DNA from: Nemertoderma westbladi
Taxonomy: Eukaryota; Xenacoelomorpha; Nemertodermatida; Nemertodermatidae
DNA: 64,000 bases
Assembly: GCA_032718475.1 (NCBI GenBank)
Contig: JAUCBJ010008857.1
Location: forward strand, 97,070 to 161,069
Direction: 5' to 3'
Of this stretch, positions 40,845 to 52,435 are shown in pieces; positions within the stretch are counted from its first letter, which is position 1, and the number at the start of each line of letters is the position of its first letter. The notes below the pieces were generated by a model. That model searched no databases. It was given only the letters and a program-made list of their open reading frames with translations, and was not told the origin of the DNA. The position numbers and the translations under genes were made by a program.

Positions 40845-41362
40845 CGGGTGAAGGGCAGCTTGGGCAGTTGAGAGTGTGGCACCTTTCGGCACAGTTGACC
40901 ACAGTAATGGGAGAAGGGCAGCTTGGGCAGTTGAGAGCGTGGTACCTTTTTCCGCACAGTTGACCACAGTAACGGGTGACAGGCAGCTTGGGCAGTTGAG
41001 AGTGTGGCACCTTTCGGCACAGTTGACCACAGTAATGGGAGAAGGGCGGCTTGTGCAGGTGAGAGCGCGGCACCTTTTCTCGCACAGTTGACCACAGTAA
41101 CGGGAGAAGGGCAGCTTGTGCAGTTGAGAGCATGGCACCTTTTCTCGCACAGTTGACCACAGTAACGGGAGAAGGGCAGCTTGGGCAGGTGAGAGCGTGG
41201 CACCTTTTCTTGCTCAGTTGACCACAGTAATGGGAGAAGGGCAGCTTGGGCAGTTGAGAGCGTGGAACCTTTTCTCGCACAGTTGACCACAGTAATGGGA
41301 GAAGGGCAGCTTGTGCAGTTAGTTGAGAGCACGGCACCTTTTCTCGCACAGTTGAGCATTTT
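40845..41362. repeat. 65-bp minisatellite, right part
   Basis: About eight units of the repeat described at 32866-33187. It ends at TCGCACAGTTGAGCATTTTG, where LINE-B2 coding sequence begins. Some units carry TTTCGGCACAG or TTTTTCCGCACAG variants. Confidence 0.92.
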
Positions 41363-41924
41363 GAATGCGAGAGTTGAAGACGATTTCTTGTGTAAACCAA
41401 GGAGACGTTTAGCGTAAGTTGCCTTAATTTTGTCCAACTCTTTAAGTTTCTGAAGCGTGAGATATTTCGCGATTTCTCTGAAAGCATTAACGATACTATT
41501 GGCTCTATTTTCATGTTGAAGTTTCTCAGTCCTGTACTATTTGAGATTTGTTGAATATGTTTTAAACATCCAATCGCAACAAAGGCTTTGAGTTTCTTGC
41601 ATTCAATATGCTTTATGAAACAGAGAGTAGTCTGGAGCAGAACACCAAGATATTCGTATTCATAATAATTTCACCTTCTTGCCATTGAATGTAAACTGAT
41701 CCAGTACAGATAGGCGTACACCGTTTCTAAATTTCATTAACTTAGTTTTCATTAAATTTACTTGCATTGCATTATCTTGACACCAACTGTTGATTGAGTT
41801 CAGACCATTTTGTATATCTTCCCTATTTTCAGAGTATAAAATCAGGTCGTCTGCAAAGAACAGGAATTTTAAATCTACGGCAACACGGCGGAGAACATCA
41901 GCCAGGTCGGCTATAAACATTAGG

Positions 41925-42455
41925 ATAACGAGTCTCCTTGAAGGATCCCTCTTAGCTGTACGGCAACACTGTGCAGAATATCAGCCAGGGCAACACGGCG
42001 CAGAACATCAGCCAGGTCGGCTATAAACATTAGGATAACGAGTCTCCTTGAAGGATCCCTCTTAGCTGTACGGCAACACGGCGCAGAATATCAGCCAGGG
42101 CAACACGGCGCAGAACATCAGCCAGGTCGCTATAAACATCAGGATAACGAGTCTCCTTGAAGGATCCCTCTTAGCTGTACGGCAACACGGCGCAGAATAT
42201 CAGCCAGGTCGGCTATAAACATTAGGATAACGAGTCTCCTTGAAGGATCCCTCTTAGCTGTACGGCAACACGGCGCAGAATATCAGCCAGGGCAACACGG
42301 CGCAGAACATCAGCCAGGTCGGCTATAAACATTAGGATAACGAGTCTCCTTGAAGGATCCCTCTTAGCTGTACGGCAACACGGTGCAGAATATCAGCCAG
42401 GTCGGCTATAAACATTAGGATAACGAGTCTCCTTGAAGGATCCCTCTTAGCTGTT
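41925..42455. repeat. 83/110-bp array derived from LINE-B2 RT motif B
   Basis: AGGATAACGAGTCTCCTTGA recurs at about 41922, 42032, 42141, 42224, 42334 and 42417, giving steps of 110, 109, 83, 110 and 83. Longer units carry an extra 27 bases (GCAACACGGCGCAGAACATC...). On the minus strand a unit encodes MFIADLADILRRVAV joined to QLRGILQGDSLS, both parts of the LINE-B reverse transcriptase but in swapped order, as expected of a tandem duplication. Confidence 0.88.
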
Positions 42456-42884
42456 TGATTGCTTTAGAAAACTTTAACACATCGAAGATTTTAACAGAAT
42501 TATTTAATAGGTCTCTGATATATCTTTCCTTTAATCCCAAACAAAGTTGTAGATTTTATACTGAGGCACAGTTCTATTTACAAAATCGAATGCCTTCAGA
42601 AAGTCTATGAAGTCGGCATACAAAGTATTCGATATTCCCTTTATACTTGGAGCATTAATCATATTTCATATATCTTTAAGTGATTTTTCCAAAGCGTGTT
42701 GAGTTGATTTTCCCTGTGTAAACCCAGTTGTTCTGGCGGATATCTGTTTCGTATCAGAGATATCACTCTTTTATTTATCATCTTCGTTAGGAGCTTCAGG
42801 AGTACCCAAATCAAAGCGATTCCGCGATAATTATCAGGGCTTGTTTTTTCCCCTTTGCCCTTTTTATACAATATTTTCATAATA

Positions 42885-42966
42885 CTTGGTGGGATAAATA
42901 TTGGGGCGGCTTTCTCTCGTTCTATCTTGGTGGGATAAATATTGGGGCGGCTTTCTCTCGTTCTCC
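42885..42966. repeat. 41-bp tandem duplication in LINE-B2
   Basis: CTTGGTGGGATAAATATTGG...TTCTAT is present twice in a row, at 42885-42925 and 42926-42966. This is a third local duplication in the same dead LINE. Confidence 0.9.
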
Positions 42967-43044
42967 AGCTGTTTGGCAAGGAACCAACGTCAAGATAAAC
43001 AGTATATAGCCATAAAATTATATTTATAATCACTGGAAAAGATA

Positions 43045-43346
43045 AAAAAGTAAAGTAAATTGTCTTCGGCCGCTAGGCCAGGGATTACGCACAAAGTCTG
43101 ACGACTTATTTCCAGTGCGGTCCCCCCAGAACTTAACTCCCCAGAGGAGACTCCAGTACTCATTTAGCTACCACTTAAGGATGCAAGGCAGAGATGCGCC
43201 CTGGTTGGTCCCTTTAAAGCATTCGTGCCGAAACGAAAACTGCCCTGGCCCATGTGAGGATCGAACCCACGACCTACAGGAGATGTGAATTCAATGCAAC
43301 CACTACACCAAGGTGGAACAAAGCGAAAGGTGGAACAGCTTAAGAT
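43045..43346 (-). mobile_element. tRNA-derived SINE with LINE-like 3' tail
   Basis: On the minus strand the head has an A box TTGGTGTAGTGGTTGCA and a B box GGGTTCGATCC, so an RNA polymerase III promoter of tRNA origin. The tail contains GGACCGCACTGGAAATAAG and GTAATCCCTGGCC, very similar to the LINE 3'UTR at 3815-4355 (GGACCCCCTTGGAAATAAG, GTAATCC). It is flanked by an 8-bp duplication AAAAGATA at 43037-43044 and 43347-43354 and interrupts LINE-B2. A fragment of the same SINE lies at 62287-62336. Confidence 0.88.
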
Positions 43347-44335
43347 AAAAGATAGCTTAATGTGTTCGTTGTAGATGTGGTCTGGAAAGATAGCTTAATG
43401 TGTTCGTTGTAGATGTGGTCTGGAAAGATAGCTTAATGTGTTCGTTGTAGATGTGGTCTGGAAAGATAGCTTAATGTGTTCGTTGTAGATGTGGTCTGGA
43501 CTGTAAAAGATAGCTTAATGTGTTTGTTGTAGATGTGGTCTGGACTGTAAAAGATAGCTTAATGTGTTCGTTGTAGATGTGGTCTGGACTGTAAAAGATA
43601 GCTTAATGTGTTCGTTGTAGATGTGGTCTGGACTGTAAAAGATAGCTTAATGTGTTCGTTGTAGATGTGGTCTGGACCATGTAAAAGATAGCTTAATGTG
43701 TTCGTTGTAGATGTGGTCTGGACCATGTAAAAGAAAGCTTAATGTGTTCGTTGTAGATGTGGTCTGGACCATGTAAAAGATAACTTAATGTGTTCGTTGT
43801 AGATGTGGTCTGGACCATGTAAAAGATAGCTTAATGTGTTCGTTGTAGATGTGGTCTGGACCATGTAAAAGATAGCTTAATGTGTTCGTTGTAGATGTGG
43901 TCTGGACCATGTAAAAGATAGCTTAATGTGTTCGTTGTAGATGTGGTCTGGACCACATGCTTTGTTATAATCACTGTAAAAGATAGCTTAATGTGTTCGT
44001 TGTAGATGTGGTCTGGACTGTAAAAGATAGCTTAATGTGTTCGTTGTAGATGTGGTCTGGACTGTAAAAGATAGCTTAATGTGTTCGTTGTAGATGTGGT
44101 CTGGACTGTAAAAGATAGCTTAATGTGTTCGTTGTAGATGTGGTCTGGACCATGTAAAATATAGCTTAATGTGTTCGTTGTAGATGTGGTCTGGACTGTA
44201 AAAGATAGCTTAATGTGTTCGTTGTAGATGTGGTCTGGACTGTAAAAGATAGCTTAATGTGTTCGTTGTAGATGTGGTCTGGACTGTAAAAGATAGCTTA
44301 ATGTGTTCGTTGTAGATGTGGTCTAGACCACATGC
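43347..44335. repeat. 38/44/46-bp satellite derived from LINE-B2 RT, about 23 copies
   Basis: Core AAAGATAGCTTAATGTGTTC + GTTGTAGATGTGGTCTGG, joined by nothing (38), ACTGTA (44) or ACCATGTA (46). Length types occur in blocks. On the minus strand a unit reads PDHIYNEHIKLSF, matching GPDRLYYEHLKLSL of LINE-B1 ORF2, and the array sits where that RT segment should be in LINE-B2. Confidence 0.92.
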
Positions 44336-45170
44336 TTTGTTGTTTTTCAAGGAGTTTACCGCGTCCCTTATCTCTGATTCAGTGAAGTTCTCATTATACC
44401 AGTAACCAGTTAATTTTTCTTCATCCGTTTGCTCTGGAATTAAGTTGTTATTTTTTGGAGCAGTATAGTTTGACCTAAAAGTTGATCAAAGTGGCCTTCT
44501 AAAGTGTTTGAATCAATTGGGGATACTGAAATAGTATTTTTACCTTGAAACAATATACAAGATGTAATTTTTGCTTGGTCCAGTTTTTTGAGGAGCTTGG
44601 CTTCACCATAATCGGATCTCTTTTGTTCTATTAACTTCTTATATTGTTTCCGGGCCATCCAGTATTGCTTATTGATGTGAGCAGAGTTGTTATGATTTAT
44701 CATCAGCTCCATTAAGCTTTGCTTAGCACTTTGACTTTGCGTTAAGTTGGCTGTTGCAGACCCGATATCTAGTTCGTACAGACATTGTAATATTTCTGAT
44801 TCGTCCAAGACATTCTGGAGAGTTACTACATTCAGGTTCCTGGATAGAGAAGGAAGTGGCTTTTGAACATCTGAAAGAACAAGGTTTGGGATTGTTAACA
44901 AGGCCTATGATGCTTCCTAAGGGGACTGGCTTCAACTTTGACATGAGGAACTCCCGTTACCAGAGCGCTAGGAACTCTTAGATATAACAGATCAATTGTG
45001 CTACATCCCTGCGGAGTTGTGTATGTATGAACCATATTCTCATTTAACCATACAAACCCAATATCGCGGAGACTATCGGTTAAATCAGCACCACCTATAC
45101 CCGTATCAATGCGACAATTAAAATCGCCACATATTAAAATAGGAACATCCTGGAGTATCCGGAGTTAAAT

Positions 45171-46734
45171 AATCAACAATAATAAATCCAAATATAGTTC
45201 TAACAACCATATACTGTAGACTGTAGACTACAACTGTAGATTATAAATGCAATTTATAAATCTTAATATTATAAATCTTACATTTAGACAAGACATTTGT
45301 AGGAGGCTGTAGTTATCGTAAATTGAACTGTAACCCTTTGGCTCTGATACAGCACAACATAACTCTGTAATTATTATTATACTGGAGGTTTTTCTTACTT
45401 TTTATTGCAGTCAGCCTCCATTTCACAGTGCCTTGATCATAGATATACCACGCTTGTAAGTAAAGTGATAACGGCTAGAATTCCTGACTTGATATCAGAT
45501 ATCTGAAAACTAATGGATTTGGTATTGACTGTTTTTAGTAATTCCAGACGTACGCCTCAGGTACTGGTAATTCCTGGAGGCCTACTTAGCAACTTGCCTA
45601 ACTTCCTCATTTCCGTCACTTAGACGTTTAGAGCAAATTATGTATCATTTCCCGTACTTGTGAATGGCCGGCCACCAGGAATCCAATATTTTCATATAAT
45701 TGGGCTGATATGGCATCTGGTTCATGTTGCTGCTTTAATTAACAATGTTAGTCCAAAGCAACTAGTTGAGTCATTGGACTGCGTTTTGGTAATAGAGTAA
45801 GTTACGGTTCTCCAGTATGGTGTCCAATCAATAGGTTATTATGAATAATATGGTAACATTTTATGAATGGAAGAAGTTGGAGAGAGTCAACCATTTACTA
45901 TCGATTACACTGAAATATTTTCACATGGATAGCAGAAACGACGTTCTCTCAAGCTAATAAAAGAACTAGAACTACAAAGAGAACACACAATTTTACTAAT
46001 TTTCTAAGAACGTTGGGTCATGTTTGACTTAAGACACATCCCCAAAAGGGATATCCCTAGGATTTAATTCTCAATTTATTTAATACTTGTAATTGACTCA
46101 ACATTAATAATTAAATGCTTGAGTTAATACAATTATTTTATTCTTTAATTGTCAAGCTGAAGTAAAAAACCTTACCGGTAGGTATGCCAGTACAGCAGTA
46201 CAGTACGATACAAATACTAAAATAAAAAAAAGCAACTGACCATCAGACATTGCATGCAATCAGTGATCAGCTGACGGCTGTCAGCTGATCAGTAGGTTTC
46301 GCCCCAATGGGGGCTTTCTCAAGTGGCTAGTGCTAGAAAGGAGACAATAGATAGAAGTTTCCAAGGGAGACGGGACGGTAAAGTGAAACAAGGTAGAAGT
46401 GTATCCGTCTAACCACTGGGAAGCAGCACCTCAAACTTGCGCCAATCACGTTTCTGCTTGTTAATAGCTGGCTGGCGAGTGCGTATATAAAACATTTCTA
46501 GTTTTTGCAGGACAGGACGCAAAGGGTGCCGTGCAATAACCTTGAAGTGTTTGAACAACTCTCGCCAGTCGGTCAGTTTGGCAGTTGTGCATAAGTATTA
46601 TAAATATTGTTAAATATTATATTAGAACACGTACTGTATAAGCTACCAAATGTTGATAAATATTGTTGTTCTAGAACATTTTTAGTAAAAAAAATTATCA
46701 TACAACCCTTATTTAAAAAAATTGTTACTATCGA
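45171..46734. other. Unassigned DNA with a perfect 12-bp hairpin
   Basis: No coding or repeat family was recognised. TGATCAGCTGAC (46264-46275) and GTCAGCTGATCA (46280-46291) form a perfect hairpin with loop GGCT. The remainder is AT-rich with short frames. Confidence 0.5.
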
Positions 46735-46936
46735 TATTTTTACTCTCGATATTTTTCAACATTCTATATTTTTCAACACTCGATATTTTTACTCTCGATA
46801 TTTTTCAACACTCGATATTTTTCAACACTCGATATTTTTCAACACTCGATATTTTTCAACACTCGATATTTTTCAACACTCGATATTTTTCAACACTCGA
46901 TATTTTTACTCTCGATATTTTTCAACACTCGATATT
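46735..46936. repeat. Mixed 15/17-bp array (CGATATTTTT)
   Basis: Two unit types alternate: CGATATTTTTCAACACT (17) and CGATATTTTTACTCT (15). Same repeat as at 47335-47875. Confidence 0.9.
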
Positions 46937-46967
46937 TTCAGTTGTAAGTAATTAATAAGTCGGTTGA

Positions 46968-47245
46968 ACGGTATATTTTATCATCAGTTGTTCCGTATAT
47001 TTTACCAGTCAGTTGTCCCGTATATTTTATCATCAGTTGTTCCGTATATTTTACCAGTCAGTTGTTCCGTATATTTTACCAGTCAGTTGCTCCGTATATT
47101 TTATCAGTTAGTTGTTCCGTATATTTTATCAGTCAGTTGCTCCGTATATTTTATCATCAGTTGTTCCGTATATTTTACCAGTCAGTTGTTCCGTATATTT
47201 TACCAGTCAGTTTCATTTGTTCCGCATATTTTATCAGTCAGAGTT
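46968..47245. repeat. ~25-bp array (GTTGTTCCGTATATTTTACC)
   Basis: About eleven units of GTTGTTCCGTATATTTTACC + AGTCA, with variants TATCATCA, TATCAGTTA and GTTGCTCCG. It separates the two CGATATTTTT arrays. Confidence 0.9.
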
Positions 47246-47334
47246 ATTCCACATATTGCAACATCGACATCGAATATTCCTTATATGTTGTGCTATATTT
47301 GAAAATATTCATATGTATGAATAAATACGTCTTC

Positions 47335-47875
47335 AATTTCAACACTCGATATTTTTACTCTCGATATTTTTCAACACTCGATATTTTTACTCTCGATATT
47401 TTTCAACACTCGATATTTTTACTCTCGATATTTTTCAACACTCGATATTTTTCAACACTCGATATTTTACTCTCGATATTTTTCAACACTGGATATTTTT
47501 CAACACTCGATATTTTTACTCTCGATATTTTTCAACACTCGATATTTTTACTCTCGATATTTTCCAACACTCGATATTTTTACTCTCGATATTTTTACTC
47601 TCGATATTTTTCAACACTCGGTATTTTTACTCTCGATATTTTTACCCTCGATATTTTTACTCTCGATATTTTCCAACACTCGATATTTTTACTCTCGATA
47701 TTTTTACTCTCGATATTTTTCAACACTCGGTATTTTTACTCTCGATATTTTTACCCTCGATATTTTTACTCTCGATATTTTTTGAACTCTCGATATTATC
47801 GTTATTTTTCAACACTCGATGTTTTTACTCGCGTTATTTTTACTCTCGATATTTTTCATGTCTCGATATTTTTCA
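47335..47875. repeat. Mixed 15/17-bp array (CGATATTTTT), second block
   Basis: Same two unit types as 46735-46936, about 33 units, with a larger share of 15-bp units. Degenerates at the right edge. Confidence 0.9.
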
Positions 47876-49675
47876 ATATAACCGGTTAAACTGCTAAAGG
47901 TCTAAAAGCGCGAACATTAATAGATTTTAAGTTTCTTTATTGCGCAGTAGGCAATAAAGTCGAATGTACCGGTCGGATGGTAAGCTGTAGGCCTAATCAC
48001 CCGAACCGGTACTTACAGGTACAGCAGTATTATTTCGATTGTGAAATATTATATATTGTAGGCTGTTAGGAGATTAGGGATTGATCACCCCTTATTCCTT
48101 TGTATAGTTTACTTATTTCTGTCAGTTTTATTTATCTGTGAGTGTAATATTGAGCAGAAGGCGTGTAAGCCTGCTCAGATTGTATAAATAATTTGTAGGC
48201 CGGATTGTTGTCTAACTGTTGTTAGGTCTGAGGCGATTGCAGTGTGTGTAGAGTGTCTGTCCGATAAAGTGCTAGTTAGGAAGGTGGGGGCATCCAGTGC
48301 TGTAAGGTAAATCCCCCCCCCCCCCCCCCCGAAAGAATAAGTCGTACTACTTGGTTAGAATGCCTACTAACTAACCATTTCGGAGTCTGCATATACTGTA
48401 GTTTATTTAGGCTTGACAGTAGTCTGCCAGCATTTGGTCTGTGTTTTATTTGAATAGTCTGTACAGGTAGCGTAATATTTATTATTCAGAGTTTATGCGA
48501 GTATTAGCAACCTCCAACTCCCCAAGTTTATTCCTACAGTAATTGTGCTTGTTATACATAACGTTATAGTTAAATTAACCCCGGTACTACATCAGGGCTG
48601 CTTGGCGTAGGTAAAGACTGGTGATTTTGTGCTCCGGTCACTCCAGCAGATACCGTGGTTCTTTTGGCTGTTCAAGTATATTTAACTGCTGGTTATTTGT
48701 TGTATAAGTACTTGTACCTAATTTAGGGTTTAGAGTACAGTGCTTTCCGAAAGTAATTTAGTGTGTAGCCAGTATATTTGTGTTGTAACGTGTTTAACAG
48801 GTATGTTAGCTCTGGTTGGCTTCGATAATTAACCTCTAGGTAAGGACACTCCGGGTACATAACGTAGTACTTATAGTTTAAGACTATAAGTCGTCAGGTA
48901 TTTCCTTATCTGGACAACGCAACTTACTTACTACTACTTTATTGGTTTCAACTACCTTAGTTCCTATCAGTTTGTAAGAACCAGAAATTCTAACTTCTTG
49001 TTAGGCTGGTTTGTAGATTTATTGTAAAATCACCCTAAAAATTGTACGTGTAACTTGTTTATTGTTTATTTAGAGATTGTAATCTCAACCTGATTGTAAG
49101 TAATTTGTAGTGATAAGTAACTTAGTAAAGTAGAATTATCTGTGTCTAACAAGTAGCACTCCACTGAGAGCGTTCAGCTTATGTGTAGTGACTCCTTATC
49201 CAGAAATAATAACATATATTTCAAATATTGCCAAAACCCATTGTACGGGTATATATATATTTATAAATGAACTCAAACAGATTTATAAAATAGTAGGCCT
49301 GTCATACATCCATTAGGTCTCAATATCAGTTGAACTACTGCTTAATATCAGTAATAAAGTAAAGGGAAGTAACCCTAAATTTCAGAAAATCAGTTATTAT
49401 TAAATAATTGACATTACCGGTATTTACGGTAAGCTTATTATATTTATATAAATTTAGGCTGAACTTATACCGGTATTCTGTGACTGATCCTAGTGTCTGT
49501 AAATAATACTTATATATATACTATAAGTGTATACCGGTATTTTAATATTAAATATATATCACGTTACACTGAGTAACGATATCGGTAACTAACTACTAGG
49601 CTGACAGTTGATACTGATTCCTAGACTTGCTTTAACTGTCATTATAGTAGTAGGCATTCAACTGTAAAATAAATC
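47876..49675 (+). other. Possible 5' region of the BEL/Pao element
   Basis: This stretch precedes the gag-like frame and has a TATAAATAA word at 48183-48191 and an 18-base C run at 48313-48330. It may include an LTR and leader, but I found no matching repeat downstream of pol in the window, so LTR borders cannot be set. No frame of note. Confidence 0.35.
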
Positions 49676-51171
49676 ATGTCTGACACAAAGCAAACACTGC
49701 CAGATAGTCTCCTAGAAAGAACGATCTGTGACCCAGATCAAAGTATTGAACATCTCAGACCAAAGTCCAAGTCCCCTCCTACTGTAAGAAAGGTCATCCC
49801 TACAGTAGTGGTATCAGACCCTAGGCTAGTAAAGCACCATAGGTCTATTATAGGCACTAGGGCTCAAGTTAAGCGAGACCAAGAGACGGCTGTTAAACAG
49901 CAGCAGCACCCGAGCCGAGAACTTATTTCTCAATGGCAGAATAACTCTAGTAGTTCCGACACTGAAAAGTTAACGCCCGAGATCGGAGTAAGGATGGCAG
50001 AAGCGGTTTATCCAGATCCACTTCTAATTCTTCCTGGGGCCGTACTCACTAGAGTATTGATCGCTGTGGAGGAACATCAAGCTGATTGGATGAGAAATAA
50101 GAGATCGACCAGGGACAGTTATGCGGGATACACGATGGAGGAACTAAGGTCTATTGTAGAGAGACAATGGAACTTCCCCAGACCCGGACTCCCGTTTAAT
50201 TTATTGGAAGCTGCCTGGGAGGACTTATACCGAATGGGGATAGTAAGGGACACTCGAGATCCAGCTGTATGGAAGAGGTCAGCAGCAGGATATGTCCAGG
50301 GATTCTTCAGCTCCTTGGAGCGATTAGAAGAACATTTATTTCAACAACGTCAAGGACCTCAAGAGCAGGGAGAGCTGCTTTATCGAGTGCGAGAACGTAT
50401 CTTACGGATCAGATTAATTCTTTCAGCCTTTGAGGAGGCCTCGAAGAGAAGCCAAGACACGTCGTTGCAAGTGGCTGTAAAGACTTGGTTCCAACGAGTG
50501 AGTGTTAAGGTCCAGGGAACGACACAATGGAAGGTTCAGCTGAATGAGCGCATAACCTACGGAGAATCAACAGATGCCACCTTTTCTCATGTAGAAAGCG
50601 AAGCAATATCTGAAAAACCTAGAAGAAGGATGCTATTGACATCTATTTGTCGGATTATCAACGATTTATAGGTGACAAAGAGCTAAGAAGACGGCTAGCT
50701 GGACTTCACCCCAATAGTGAGGGAGCCAAATTCGTGTTGGACTCTTTAGATGCGGAAATATTAGCTGCGGAGCAGGCTAAATTTGATGAAAGCATTTCTA
50801 TAGCAATGGACCAAGAAGAACAAATAAAGAAAAGGCAAATAGAAGACCGAAGGAAAGCGGCAGCGGCAGAATCTGAAAGAAAGGCAGCAGTGGCAGAAGC
50901 AGAACAGAGGGCATCTGAGGCGACAGCCAAACTAGAGTTGGAGAACCTTCAGGCAAAACAAGATTACTTAAATAAACAAAGAGCAGCTACTCAGATGCAA
51001 CTACTGAGTCGATCTACTCCCAGAAGACAAGGATTTACCTCCTCTGATGAAGGCGATACGACAGATCCCGAGGGTAGAGGTAATAAATCTCGTTCAAGCG
51101 GACGTAGAAGAGCGCCACACCGTCAGAAGTTACCTAATTTACCTCCTGCGGTGAGAAGGCACATCGCTTGA
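49676..51171 (+). pseudogene. gag: BEL/Pao-like gag, first part (frameshifted)
   Basis: Frame 49676-50671 (331 codons) opens with MSDTKQTLPDSLLERTICDP and has the charged helical style of BEL/Pao Gag. It shifts by -1 near 50640 into 50647-51171, with LSDYQRFIGDKELRRRLAGL followed by a long A/E/K/R coiled-coil-like stretch (ESERKAAVAEAEQRASEATA). A TGA ends it at 51169 before the zinc-knuckle region, which is in another frame. The large N-terminal part is otherwise open. Confidence 0.75.
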
Positions 51172-52435
51172 GTGGGTGTGATGAATTCTTAAAGAAATCC
51201 CTGAAGGATAGACATGATGTCATGTGGGATAAGCGGTTGTGTTATAATTGCCTCAGACGAGGACATCAACGACGGATCTGTTACTCAGACGCGAAGTGTG
51301 CTAAGTGCGGCGCAAAACATCATATCTTGCTGCACACAGAATTTGACAGAACCCGTACGAGTCAGGTAAGTGAGCCCGAACTACATGTCCAATTCAGTGA
51401 TGTGAACGACACTGACCACAGTTCGGAGATGGAAGGATTCTACACGGACGAATTCTCCGACGAAAATGAATCCTGTTATATGATTAACACAGCTATGTAT
51501 CGAGCACTTACGTACGAGACAGAAACAGAAGGAGAAGATCCTCGACTGACTATTCCGGATCGACAGCCATCTTGGAAAGCGTCAACTTCATCTGTCGGTA
51601 TCCGAGAATTCCCTGTGGTGCAACTGAGGGTCCATGGGATAGGGAAGAGCTTGATAGTAAACGCCCTCCTTGACTCTGGCAGTACAGGCACCTTTATTGA
51701 CAAAGAACTAGCCGAAGACATCTTTGCAGGTCAACCAAAGTTCCGAACCAAGTTGAACCTTTCCGGAATTATGCAGGTTTGGAAATCCACAGTAGCCACA
51801 GATTACTACGTGGGTGCGTTGTCCACTCCCCAGGATGAACTAGGAGAAAATAGTGTAAGGTCGGTCAAAATGGTGGCGATAAAGAACTTTGCTACTAGCC
51901 AAGTGGAGCCTTACAACTGGGATGAAGACCATTTCACCCAGCAACATAGTATACCTAGATTCAACACGGATTACCCAGGGGTGCAGATCTTACTCGGCCA
52001 AAATGCGCACAGGCGCTTGAGACATTAGAAAAATGGCCTGCTCGACCGCAACCACTTCAGACGTATACGGGAAGAACGAGAGTAGGTTGGTACTTCACTG
52101 GACCTTCCCATAGGATCTTAATGGAAAGACTCCCTAATGAACGAATACACCAGGTGAGTGAATGGGAAGAAGAAATCAGTGAGGAAGAAATCCCAGCTGA
52201 GGAAACTCCATACTCCTCAGACAACGACGATATCAACCACTTTTATGATGAGGAAAATGTCATCGATATCCTCACTGAGAACCAAACTTGGTTAAACCAA
52301 GTCAACCTATGCCATCTTATCAATCAACCTGGCGAACAATTTACCTATAACGATGAATTAAACAAAGTGATAGATCGATACAATAAAAAATCCGAGATGA
52401 ATACGCCGTACGATTCTTTACTCAAGATGCCGTAG
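51168..52435 (+). pseudogene. BEL/Pao-like zinc knuckles and protease (broken)
   Basis: Frame 51168-52028 holds LCYNCLRRGHQRRIC and AKCAKCGAKHHILLH, the paired knuckles typical of BEL/Pao, followed by an aspartic protease with VNALLDSGSTGTFID. A stop at 52026 and a frame change separate it from 52121-52435, an acidic segment (EWEEEISEEEIPAEETPY) leading toward the reverse transcriptase. Confidence 0.8.

Larger units (their letters stand above)
41363..45170 (-). pseudogene. LINE-B2: decayed relative of LINE-B1, broken by arrays and a SINE
   Basis: Minus-strand pieces in order: endonuclease ILICGDFNCRIDTG and PQGCSTIDLLY (45165-44990); linker YWMARKQYKKLIEQKRSDYG (44440-44900); reverse transcriptase start, replaced by a satellite (43347-44335); RT middle NYRGIALIWVLLKLLTKMIN (42660-43035), after a SINE; motif B region, replaced by an array (41925-42455); FLFFADDLILYSENREDIQN (41660-41920); and a decayed C-terminal part to 41363. 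Each block aligns with LINE-B1 ORF2 at the amino-acid level. It is 5'-truncated inside the endonuclease and its 3' end is lost at the 65-bp minisatellite. Confidence 0.85.

Noticed and set aside
46607-47889. Frames of 110-275 codons in the AT-rich arrays
   Set aside because: They read as FNTRYFYSRYFSTLDIF-like repeats generated by the 15/17-bp units.
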